Source: Chaetorhynchus papuensis
Lineage: Eukaryota; Chordata; Aves; Passeriformes; Rhipiduridae
DNA: 64,000 bases
NCBI GenBank assembly: GCA_013396525.1
Contig: VWYX01000122.1
Span: 872,444 to 936,443, forward strand
Direction: 5' to 3'
Positions 10,941 through 20,821 of the stretch are shown here, piece after piece (within the stretch, counting starts at the first letter, position 1; each line of letters begins with the position of its first letter). Both the position numbers and the translations under genes were made by a program. The notes below the pieces were generated by a model. The model was not told where the DNA came from. It saw only the letters and a list, made by a program, of their open reading frames with translations, and searched no databases.

Positions 10941-11330
10941 TCCACGCCCCTGCGGACACGCCGCCGCCTCCTCCCTCCCCACGGATGCTGAGCCGGAGGG
11001 AGGCACCGCACACACACACGCGCGCCCCACCGACCCCCGTGCAAACGCACACTCGTGGAAGCACCGTGGGGACGGAGCCCCCCCTACACACACGCACACA
11101 CATCAAGAGCAGCAGTCCCTGCAAGTTCCCCCACGTCCCCAGAGATGCAGCCCCGAGCGTGGTCACGCCGGTGCACACACACGCGTGCCCCGTGCACACA
11201 CACGCGGTCCTGCACAACGCACCCTCCACGAGCACAGCCCCTTCCTTCCACCACGAGATGCAGACCCAAGAGAAGGCGCCGCGCTGCCGTGTCCGTGCAC
11301 ACCTCCGTGTGCACCCTTGCACACACCCCA

Positions 11331-12703
11331 CTCGTGAGCACCGCGCTCCCTCACACCAACACCCTCCCAGAGTGCCCAACAGAAGCGCCACAGGAAGGTG
11401 CAGACTGTCACGAGAGCACCTCACTCACCCCTCTCACACTCGTTGCACAACCAAACACCCAGCGCACGCGTGGGCTTGTGCTCCCTATCGCGCAGCCATT
11501 GCCGCCACACCTGCACCCACCTTCCCCACTTCAATAAAACCTGCTGGTGTGTGCTGAACAAGCCCGCCCTGCCCATCCATCACAACCCCCGTAGCGTGTG
11601 GTATCACCACATTTCCCATCACAGGTAGAGCTGTCACACGTGTGGGTGGGGTCTGCAAGGCAAGGAGGACAGATATCCCCTTGTGCTGTGCTCAGTTACT
11701 CCTGATGAGGGAGAAGCCCCAGGGGTGGCCATACAGCTCGGCTAGGTTGCCCGCTCCAGCCACGACACAACAGAATTGGGAGTGCCAGGCTGAAATGTGC
11801 CAAGGGGGGACGGGAGCCGGGTGTGAGGCTTTGGTGTGCAAAAGGCTGGGACAGGCAGGCCTGGCCGGGCAGGTGCAGGCGTGTGCTGCTGGGGCACGCC
11901 AGCAACACGTGTGAGAAGGCAGAGCTGGCAGGCAGAGGGCTCCGCTGAGAGCTGAGTTATGGAAAATGACTCTTTCCAAGGAATTGCTAAAATTAAAGCG
12001 GCAGTGAGGCCAAGCAAGCAGGAGCCAATGGGGAGGGTGAGCAAGGGCGGCCAAACAGCCTCAGGGCAAGGAAGGGCAGGGTGGGCAGGAGGCCGAGGGG
12101 AAGGCACCCTTGCAGGGCACCCACCCCCGCCCCCTGCCAGCTCCTGCCAACTGCCCAGGCAATTGCAAACACCTTGCGGGTAGGATTTGGGGAAAGGCTG
12201 ACTGGCACCCTGGTGGCATTAGTTGGGGGATGCTGTGGAGCAGGGGGCCTGGAGGGAATAGCCTTTCCCAGCCACATCCCCCACTTGGCTGCCAGTGTGC
12301 AGAAAAATACCTCTGTTTTCCCAGCCTGGAAAAGACAAATGCCCATGAAGAAACAGCCTGCTCCCTGCCAGGGGCTAGTTGCCAGCAAGGGGCAGGGACC
12401 AGTACCCAGAGGGGATTTTAGGGAGCCCTGCAGAGCCTTGTAACTCATTATGCACATCCTCTGCCCTTATCTCCAGCCTGGTGACTGTGGCAGGGCTGGG
12501 GTTCTGCTCCCTGGATGTCAGCATTCAGGTCGGCAGTAAGGGCTGTTCCAGCTTCCAGATATCTGAGTGTTCCCAGCTCAAATCCCCGTGACTCAGGAAA
12601 CAACACATGCGAGAAAACTCTGCAGAGAGACTTGGGAGAAATACTCCCATTGGCAGGTTCCCACTTTCCCTGACATCCCAGGACTTCTCCTGGTCTGAAG
12701 AAA
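11331..12703. other. gene-free stretch right of the CpG island
   Basis: No exon is recognised. The first part keeps the C/A-rich composition of the island's edge; the rest is ordinary single-copy DNA. Confidence 0.4.
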
Positions 12704-12753
12704 ACAAGTAACAAAAGTTACTTGTAACTTTGTAAAGTTACAAAAGAAGTAAC
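12704..12753. repeat. cluster of overlapping palindromes built on GTAAC/GTTAC
   Basis: ACAAGTAAC (12704-12712) and GTTACTTGT (12717-12725) form a 9-bp stem with an AAAA loop. Overlapping it, TTGTAACTTT (12722-12731) and AAAGTTACAA (12734-12743) form a 10-bp inverted repeat around GT. The word AAGTAACAAAA occurs at 12706 and again at 12748. Five GTAAC/GTTAC words fall within 50 bases. This is neither a microsatellite nor a known transposon end. Confidence 0.85.
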
Positions 12754-13915
12754 AAAACAACAGAAATTTCTTCCTGATCTTCCTGTTAAAGAAAAACCCA
12801 AAAAGGTAATCTTTGGGCAAGCCTACAAAAGTTATTCTCTTTTGTTTTGACTAGATAAGTGTTGATCAAATCAAAGCTACCACCTCTCCCTGTACTTGTG
12901 GAGACAATGTCACACAAGCAGAGGAAGGGGGCTGGGTGGTAGCCAGGTTTTGTCTAGTTTTTCGTTGATGCTGCTAAAAGACACTGCTAATTGGATGGAA
13001 ATAATGTTTTGTCTCAGATGAAAGTGCACAATAAATTATCTGTTTATTGTTACTAGTTTTATCCACGGAGAATAACCAGAATGTTGGTACTCTGGGGGAA
13101 TTTGTGGTAGCAGGTCCTAGAAAACTAACAGGAAAAAAAAACAAAACAGGAGGGAAAACGAAAAGTCAAAAGGAGATGTCTCCAAGGCTGTTCAGCAGGT
13201 TGCAGCAGAGCTGGGGAGTGACCCTGCTGCCCAGAAAGTCAGGAATAGATTGAAGTAGTCAAAAAATGGAAGAAAAGGAAAAATAATTCCAACCCCTTAT
13301 TCTCCCTCTCCATCCCTCCCTGCTGTCAGCCAGTAGCAGAGCTGAAAAAGAAGGACTAAAAGCAGTGCAAGAAGCAGCAGCTCTCCAATGCCACTGGGAA
13401 GTGTGTCAGGAGAGCAGGTGGTTTTGTGGGGACAGGAATGGAAAGATACCAGCGAATTAATAGGTCCAGAAAGAGAGCTGGACCTGGGGAAATGATTCTC
13501 CGATAGTTTATGAGCCAGCATCGCTCCATCACCCTGGGCTGCTTTCCCCATCCACAGCACCCCAGTGGGAGCCACTCAGAGGAAGCAAGGGGCTCATCAC
13601 TAGCCTGTACACTGCTGTTCAGCCAGGACACTTGTCACCAAAAATGTCACCCTACTGCATTACACGCTGCCCACCAGCCTCCAGCAGCAGTGGTACCCCA
13701 GGCAGGAGAGCAGATGCTCCACAGCTGCATGGCAAAAATAGAGAGCAGCTGAGCCATGGTCAGATCCTGAACTGGCCGGTCTGAGGCTGGTCCTGGCCAG
13801 TTGTAAAGCAGCACAGATCTCTTGGACACCTGAGGCCAAAGCTCAGGGGACAGCACTGGCCTGGTTTACCCCAAAGCTGCGCATATACGAGGTGGGAGTC
13901 TGAGCCAGTGTCTTT
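12754..13915. other. gene-free single-copy stretch
   Basis: Nothing is recognised. An A-rich run lies at about 13130-13170. Confidence 0.45.
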
Positions 13916-14042
13916 TCAAACCATTTATTTGATACTCTGTGGCAAACATCTGACTAGATTACTCACAGATTATTCAAACATCGGGAGAGTTGATTAAATG
14001 ATTACTGGTGAATCATTTGTTCAAAGCAAAATGCCCAAATTC
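13916..14042. promoter_or_regulatory. AT-rich candidate regulatory element
   Basis: A compact AT-rich block has several homeodomain-like cores (GATTACT, TGATTAAATGATTA, GAATCATTTG) and a TCF/LEF-like TTCAAAG. It contrasts in composition with its GC-richer flanks and has no repeat signature. The call rests on composition and motif density only. Confidence 0.2.
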
Positions 14043-15115
14043 CTGAACTGAACTACTGGCAGGCAACAGCAGATGAGTTTCAGTCCTCCAAAATCCCCGA
14101 GCTCACATCAGCCCCTGAGTCTGCACTCCTTGCTCACGGCTTCCCCAAAATATCCGCCCCCTGCCCGACCCCTTGCCACTGGCAGAAGCAAGGTGAATAG
14201 GAGACGTGGGGAACCATTCCTTGAATTCCTGCTGGACTTCAGGCGAACAACAACACAGCAGGCTGAGCTAGGAGCCTTGTCTCTCGCCTTTGCACAAAAG
14301 AGATTCTCTGGAGGGGGAAAAACCCCACAACAATGGTGAGGAAACGTACAAGAAAACTGCAAAGAAAGCAGCTGACCTTGCATGCCGCAGGCCAGAAAAA
14401 AGTACAAATGTTCTTGCAAAGAAGCAGGAAAAGATGGAAGCTATGGAGCCGACGAGCTTTTTACCAGCCCAATTTAATCATCTTCTCAGCAAATGCTCCC
14501 CACGAGGAACAAGAGGGGAAAGCAAGATCATGAAAAGATTGCAGGCAAAGGAATTCTGCTGGTACTCCTGGACTGATTAAAATTCCTCAGGACTCATGGC
14601 AGGAGAGAATATTTTGTGTAAAACTTCACCTTGTCTTTATTACATTTGCCAAACTTCTTCCTGTGTAGATAGTGGGAAGTGCATGTGAAAGACAGAGATG
14701 GAGATAACAAGCACGGGACCTGGCTGTGGCTTTCCAGCCTATTACCCATTTGTCTGGGAAGATTCCTGGTGATGGTGGTGAGCATCAGCATGCACACAAC
14801 AAGGTATAGGCAGGGAGAGGCCGTGGGGACCTCCAGAGCCTGGACAGAGTGTGATGCAGTCACGTGTACGCGCAGATTTGTGCAGGAGGAAAATCCTGTC
14901 CTTGGACGTAGCCCTGGTCGTGGGCATCAAGTGGCTCAGAGATGAGTGATTGGCATGATTTGGGATGCAGAGTGGTACGGAGAGAGCTAGGTCTGACCAG
15001 TCAGCTGAAATGAGTGAGCGAAGTTTCCATGTGCAGCAAGGATGTCACGTTCGGTGCATGCTGCTACCAAAGCCACCCCTGGAAAACAGAGATTGGCACA
15101 TGGAGAGACCCCTCA
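14043..15115. other. gene-free single-copy stretch
   Basis: An open frame at 14333-14533 is rich in K and R but has no family I recognise and no splice support. It is not called as a gene. Confidence 0.4.
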
Positions 15116-15142
15116 CTGCTGCTGCTGCTGCTGCCACTGCTG
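15116..15142. repeat. short (CTG)n repeat
   Basis: Six CTG units are followed by CCA and two more CTG units. This is a trinucleotide microsatellite. It is directly followed by a donor-like GTAAGA, but no exon is supported. Confidence 0.8.
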
Positions 15143-16105
15143 GGTAAGATATTGATGGCAAAGTATCATCTGATACCTGTTACAAATAATGTCTGTCCCA
15201 TCACCCACTCGCCACATGACCCATGGCTGCCAGCTCCTCACTCAGAAGAGGCTCAGCGTGGAATGAAAGCCATATTTAAAATACATTTTTGCATATGTTT
15301 TCCTGAGCGAGGAACAACAGGATAGGGAAACCTGAAAAAGGTTTCCTCCAGCAATTTGTTTCCTGTGGTGCCAGAAGAACAACCCCATGAAATCTCAGGC
15401 AAGGACTGAGACCTTAAAGCGATCATGTTTTGCACCACTGTGCTCTGAATTACAGGATTAGTGTTGCAATGCTCCTGGAATGGGGAAATCAGCACCATAA
15501 TCCTGTGTGTTTGCCAGGTCGGGTGTTTTTTCCCCGCGGATCAGGACATCTTACAGGGGCTCACCACTGCCAGCTTTGGGGGCCGTGGGGGTGTCCAGTG
15601 GGAATGTGGCTGGCACGGGGCACACCCAGCTTAGCGCTGCTCTCAGCCTCCAGCCTCCAGCCCCTTCTGCAGCAGAACTGCCCCCAAACGTGCAGGGTCA
15701 GCATGCCAGGAGTGCTCCCACTGCCCTGGAGAAAGCAAGGATGTCCTGATGGCTGTGGCTGAGAGCCCCTGCCACAGAACCCCAGCACTGTGCAGCCACG
15801 TGCGAGCCCTTCCCGAGCCGCGGCCGATGCCAGCAGGGCTGGTTCATCCCCACGATTAACACCTCGAGGCAAGCCAGCGTCTGCTGCGGCGTGGCTCCTT
15901 TCTCTGGTTGAGGGACTGGCTTCTATCACAAATCATCTTCCTCACATAAGAAAGCAGGAGCCAGGGATTAGAGCGGTTTGAAGTTTTTAGCATCAAAAGG
16001 TCGGGTTTTGAAAGAAAAAAAGTGAAAGAGCTGCTTTTTGAATGTCTTTTGGAGAGGAATTTGAAAACCCCTGCCCCCATGACTTTCAAAAGGGTTTGGG
16101 GTTTT
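15143..16105. other. gene-free single-copy stretch
   Basis: Moderately GC-rich between 15520 and 15900, with scattered CpGs but no recognisable promoter or exon. Confidence 0.4.
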
Positions 16106-16162
16106 TGGTGGGGCTTTTTTTTTTTTTTTTGCTTTCTTTTTTTGGTTTTTTGGGTGGTTTTT
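16106..16162. repeat. T-rich low-complexity tract
   Basis: A run of more than ten T is followed by T-rich sequence with G interruptions (TTTTTGGTTTTTTGGG). No LINE or SINE body is attached. Confidence 0.85.
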
Positions 16163-16830
16163 GATTGGGAAAGATTAATTTTGTTTCACTTTCTCTCTTT
16201 ATTGCCTTTAGCTGAAAAGCACGATTTCCCCAGAAATCCACATTTGGGAAAAAAACAATATTGCAGCTAAAAAAATTCTGGGAAATGTCAGGAGAAATCA
16301 AAGGCGACTCAGTTTCAAACCCTGCAAGTCAGAAACACCTGGGAAACATCAGTGCCGGGTGTGGGGAGCAGGGGATGAAAACATCTCTAACAGCAGATCC
16401 CATGAGCTGCCTTCAGAGGAGAGAGCTGCAGTGGGAAATCACCATCCCAAATATGATGCCTGTGAAGAGATGCCACTACCACCACCAGTCCTGTGTCCCC
16501 ACGCCCCCTCATTTGGCTCTCAGTGAGTATGAAACTTTCGAAAATGCATTTTTTTATAATGATTTGCTGGGTTTCTCCTACTTAAACTTGAGGATAAATT
16601 CCTGTAAGTCCAGAAGCTCAATCAAGCAAATGAGATCCTCTTGGGGTAAACCCCATCTTCACCCCATAGCTCCTTGGTGCCTCTGTGTGGGGTACATCTA
16701 TACCATGAGATGGATGGCTTCTGTGGCCACCAACAAAATCAGAGTGGACACTGCTGTGCACCACACAGCCCTTTTATAAAGGTGGAGAAATACCCCCTCT
16801 TCTTTCTGCTCCTGCTTCCTCTGCCATCTT
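16163..16830. other. gene-free single-copy stretch
   Basis: Nothing is recognised. Confidence 0.4.
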
Positions 16831-16850
16831 CCTCTCTCTCTCTCTCTTCT
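16831..16850. repeat. (CT)n microsatellite
   Basis: Short pyrimidine dinucleotide repeat. Confidence 0.85.
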
Positions 16851-18039
16851 CCATTAGCCACATTCCAGCCATCCCTTCCTTCAGCTTGACCACTGCCAAG
16901 CCCAAAAGTGGACAAATGTTTGTTTTTCTCTCACATGCCTGGCAAAATCACAGGGTGTTCAGCCCACCTGCCTCTTTACCCCATGCTGAAATGTTCCCCT
17001 TGTGACCTTTCAACACAGATCTTTTTTCAGATTTATTTGGCTCCTTAAAATTGAGCAAACCGTTTCTCTGCAAAAATGCCAGAATAGGGCATTAAGTCAA
17101 ATTACATTGCTTTTTATCATCTCCTCAGAGCAGGTAGGGCACCTACATGTTCCTGTTCTCAAAACTTCTGATTTGAGAATTTCCAACTAAAAAGTATCTC
17201 CCCTAACTCCCTACACGGCTTCCTCCCCACCCCACACAAAAAAGAAGGACAAACGAAATCAGCCAACCAAAAAAAAAATAAACCCACCCAACCATCAGGA
17301 AAAAACAACAACCCTCAGACAGCATCAGCTTGGAGCCTTTTATCTGAGCTCAAACAGATCTCTTTTCACAAGAGAATTATGAGTGTCTTCTCACTGGGTT
17401 TTTGCATTATATCCCATTTTGGGAACACCTTGCTGCCTGGGACAGTGCGCCACTGGGGAGCACAAACACCCATCCTGGGAGTATTCCACAACTATTTGCC
17501 AAGAAGACCTAATGGTCCAAATATTCTCCCTGAAGTGCAAAACTATCCTGACCAAAACTGCTCAGCTGTGACTTCCTGAAAGGTGTTGAAAAATCTGGCA
17601 GGGTGAGGAAAAGCCCATGAAATTTCCTTGGGAAATTGGGCCAGCATTGCAAAGGGCTGCCGAAATTTCTCAGTTTCGTCCAGGTGGAGATTCAAGCTCT
17701 CATGAGAAACAAGAAAATCTGCATCTCCCCTGATACCGTGATGTGAAACAGCAAGTTAGCAAAACTTCAGGTGCTGTAAATTTTGATTTCCTGACAGCCA
17801 CTTTAGCAAAGCTTCCCACCTAGAGACGGGAAAATTAATTATGCTTGCACAGCTTCTTTGTTTGAACTGAAAAAAAAGCTCCCAGGGAAGTTTCGGGTGA
17901 TTATGGATCCAGAGGAGGCTGCAGTTGAAATATTCATGCTCTGGAGGGTTCCAGGCAGAATCTGAGACTGCAAACCCCATGCTTGGAAAGGGGTGTCTTC
18001 ATCGCTTAAGGGCAGGGCACAGAGTTTTCCTGCCTCCAT
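16851..18039. other. gene-free single-copy stretch
   Basis: Contains an A/C-rich low-complexity part at about 17230-17310. No exon or transposon is recognised. Confidence 0.4.
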
Positions 18040-18470
18040 CCCTCTTTGCCCGGATGCTGGCAGGGATGTGCCAGCTATTCCCAACCCGCCCTTGTGCGCC
18101 CGCTGCCTCCTTAGCAGCGAGTTCTGCGAAAGAAATGCGGCAAAGCGGCGAGGATGCAGCGATCACAGGGGACGAGAGGAATATTTTTCCAGCGGGGTCT
18201 CGGGGGAAGGAGGGGGAAAGACAAATAAAAGGACTTAGTTGGCTCGGGCGGCTGCTGGCAGCGGCGGAGCGCGGCGGGATGGTTCTCCGTGCCTGCAGTG
18301 CCATCTCCCGGCAGGGCCCGCTCGGGGACCGCGGGAGGATGCTCGGCGCTCTCGGAGCGGCCGCGGGGGCTCTCGAGGGTGGGCACACGTTTCGGGAGGG
18401 CAGTGCTCAGCCTGGGATGCTGCCCCCCGGCCTGCCGGGGGCTGGGCTGAGCGCCGAGGGGCTGAGCTTG
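18040..18470. promoter_or_regulatory. second CpG-rich patch (candidate promoter)
   Basis: CpG density rises sharply between about 18090 and 18440 (GGCGGAGCGCGGCGGG, CGGAGCGGCCGCGG). It includes a CCCCGGCCTGCCGGGG inverted repeat near 18424. The patch is shorter than the island at 10 kb but has the composition of a small CpG-island promoter. See the TATA-like element inside it. Confidence 0.45.
18224..18260 (+). promoter_or_regulatory. TATA-like element and predicted start region, plus strand
   Basis: AATAAAAGG at 18224-18232 is a reasonable TATA-like box, with a predicted transcription start around 18255 in GC-rich sequence. The next ATG (18279) has G at -3 and G at +4, a strong translation-start context. 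The spacing fits a genuine core promoter, but no expression evidence is available. Confidence 0.3.
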
Positions 18471-18578
18471 CAAGGGAAGGAGATAACACAGTGGTCTCGC
18501 GTTTTCCCCTGGTTTAATATTAGTGATGCCTCGTGTGGGGGGTGTCTAAATGAGAGTGATTTGTTCCCTGACAAATAG
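18279..18578 (+). CDS. unrecognised small ORF downstream of the candidate promoter
   Basis: This 99-residue open frame begins at the first ATG after the TATA-like box. The first 34 residues (MVLRACSAISRQG and following) are rich in R, A, L and G with only one acidic residue, a composition compatible with a mitochondrial targeting peptide. The rest has no recognisable domain. It could instead be a first coding exon ending near 18378 at a weak donor (GAGG|GTGGGC). No family match is known to me, and GC-rich DNA readily gives such frames. I would not treat it as a gene without transcript support. Confidence 0.12.
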   Translation: MVLRACSAISRQGPLGDRGRMLGALGAAAGALEGGHTFREGSAQPGMLPPGLPGAGLSAEGLSLQGKEITQWSRVFPWFNISDASCGGCLNESDLFPDK

Positions 18579-20756
18579 GATGACAGAGACCCTTGCTAAA
18601 CCTGATGTCTGGACAGAAGGGGAAGAGTGGTGCTGGACATTACAGCATGGTGAAAATGAAAATATCCCTGGCAAGCTCTCACAGTGTCCGTGTGCTGTCC
18701 CTACATAATTTCCTCTGGCTCTTGCTTGTTCCTACAGCAGTGTGAGGAAGCAAGGGCTCATCCTCCTGTGTCTTCAAATTATCGAGCAGTGGGTCCTGGG
18801 CTCCTCAGGCACCCCTGGCAGAGCCGCAGTGATATGGAGGGTTGAGAAGGACCAGTTTCCACACCTTCAAGTGGCTCTGTCTCTGTGAGAGGTTTTGAGC
18901 AGCAGTTTTGCTTCTGGGAGGGTGTTCTTGGGTTAAGGAGCGTGGGGGCTCACATCTGAGATCTGCACTGGCTGGTGAAGCCGGGGTGTTTGGAGGGCAG
19001 GACAGAAGAGGGGCTAGCAGACATCCCAACCATCTGGTGAGGTGAGTGTTCCCCTGGGGACGTGCAACCCACCAGATAAGGCAGGCAGAGGCAAGAGGAG
19101 AGATCAGAGAAACAACCAGATCACCCCACGGGGCTGCGACAGCCCAGATCTCAGTGTGCTGGATTCCAGCTTGTTCCCATCAGTGATCCTGCTCTGCTCT
19201 GGCTGTGCCTGGGTCAGCAGTGTCCCATATATGCCTCCCACGGGCTGGATTCTTCCCTCAGGCTCCTCTGAGCTGGCCAGGGAGCGAACCCCAGTTTGGG
19301 ATTTCACTTTTCTCTGCCTCTGCACCTCCTAAGCATCTGGATTGTCGGGGCCAGAGGAAAATATCCCCCTCCAGCAGCCATTTCAAGCCCATGCTAGGAA
19401 AGTGCTGTAGTGCTGGTACTCGGGGTGTAGCAGCTCCTGCCACATCACTCACTGCTGTAACCTGTGATAAATAACTGCAGTGACCCCGCTGTAGATCACA
19501 ACTGTACTTAGAGACCTCTCTGTGGAGGTCAGGGTTCTGGACGGGGCGTGCTGGGTACTAATGGCTGTCCTTACCATGCTAATTGAAGTAGGGGTGGAAA
19601 CAAAAGCACACAATCTCTTATTATCAGACAATGGGCTCAGAAGGAACCTGGTGACAGCATTTTGTCAAGCAGTGCAGTTGCTTTTAGATTCCTTCCCCTT
19701 CTCTCTGGCTCCATGTTTTGGCTTTCCTTCCTGCTACATCCTTTGAGCTCTGGGCACCCTGTGCCCAGAAGTGGGCACAGAAGCAGGTCGTCACTATCTG
19801 TAGGGTAAGCACGAGACATCCTTTTATTCAAAGAATTGATAAATCAGCTTAACCTGCACTTGTGGACTATTGAAGAGTGTGAGATGCTCACCATTCTCTT
19901 GATCTCTCTATCAATACAGACTGTTTTTCTAAAAGAGTTACAGAAGTCCTGTGCTTGATGCAGGAGTGCTCAGGCTGGCAGGAGGGATCAGGATTATACC
20001 AAAGAAGAAGTCAGAGCAGATAATCAAAATGGTCCTCACTGTCCTTTAAGCCTATGAATGCTGTTTAAAGTCTTGGAAGCTCTACTTCAGTCAGTTGGTT
20101 TAAGGAAAAAAAAAAAAAAAGACCAAAACCAACAAAACCTTTTGAATTTTGATTGCTTTCTCATTCAGCTAAATTCCAATTCAATTTCTTCTGGACAAGT
20201 TCATAATCTTGCTTCTGCCAGCCAAGCGCTTTAATCTCTGCCATTGTCTTCTGTTGCCAGGAGCAGGCAGGAGCTGTGGGGTGAGGGGCTGTTTGGCACC
20301 ATGCTCGCAACCATGGTCAATACCTTGTATCTCCAGCATCCTTAAAACTAAAAGCAGGGAGGGGAGGAACTGCCAGGGATAGATTAGTGTTGGCTGCTGA
20401 CAAAGAATCATCCAGGCAAGAAAAAAGAACTGGGAAAAGGAGCAAGATGAGATGTGAATGCACTCAGCTGCAGGGGAACAATATTTCTTGTACCAGCAAT
20501 GAATACGGTAACAGGGAAAGACTTGTAAGCATCATGATTTTTTAAAGTATGTTCCTGCTGCCACTGTAACAGCATGTACTCACAGATAAAGGGTGTTTAA
20601 GAGGAATGTGAGGGGCAGGAGCACAGCTCCCCAAGTAATTTCGTTTTTTTCCACAGAGAACTGTAGCATGGAAGCAACAGGCACAAGCTGCACCGTGATC
20701 TTGCAAGGGATGTAGTGTGCACCAAAATCTTGGCCTTCACTTAGGGAGCATTGTGA
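18579..20756. other. gene-free single-copy stretch
   Basis: Contains a run of A at about 20105-20120 and a donor-like GAG|GTGAGT near 19040 on the plus strand with no supporting exon. No gene is recognised. Confidence 0.4.
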
Positions 20757-20821
20757 AAGAATGAATGAATGAATGAGTGAATGAATGAATGAATGAATGA
20801 ATGAGTGAATGAATGAATGAA
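20757..20821. repeat. (GAAT)n microsatellite
   Basis: About sixteen GAAT units with two GAGT variants, each following four or five normal units. On the minus strand the repeat encodes a repetitive H-S-F-I string, which is an artefact of the tetranucleotide and not a protein repeat. Confidence 0.95.

Larger units (their letters stand above)
9990..11330. promoter_or_regulatory. CpG island (main)
   Basis: CpG dinucleotides are very dense from about 10005 to 10830 (CGGCGG, GCGCGG and CCGCGCCGCGCG blocks) and continue inside CACACGCG runs to about 11330. This is by far the strongest CpG island in the window and is the kind of sequence that marks vertebrate promoters. The long open frames on both strands across it (several hundred codons) are expected in stop-poor GC-rich DNA and are not called genes. 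Splice-donor-like sequences occur on both strands: plus GAAA|GTAAGT near 10330 and CTG|GTAAGG near 10742, minus GCC|GTGAGT at 10617-10612. Transcription direction therefore cannot be fixed by sequence alone. Confidence 0.7.

Noticed and set aside
10126..11424. 432-codon minus-strand open frame and 286- and 329-codon plus-strand frames over the CpG island
   Set aside because: All lie in stop-poor GC-rich or CA/CG repeat DNA, overlap on both strands, and read as low-complexity C/V/R/T/H-rich strings with no domain.
14333..14533. Basic K/R-rich 66-codon frame that looks like a ribosomal or nuclear protein
   Set aside because: No similarity to a specific family and no splice or promoter context; composition alone is not enough.
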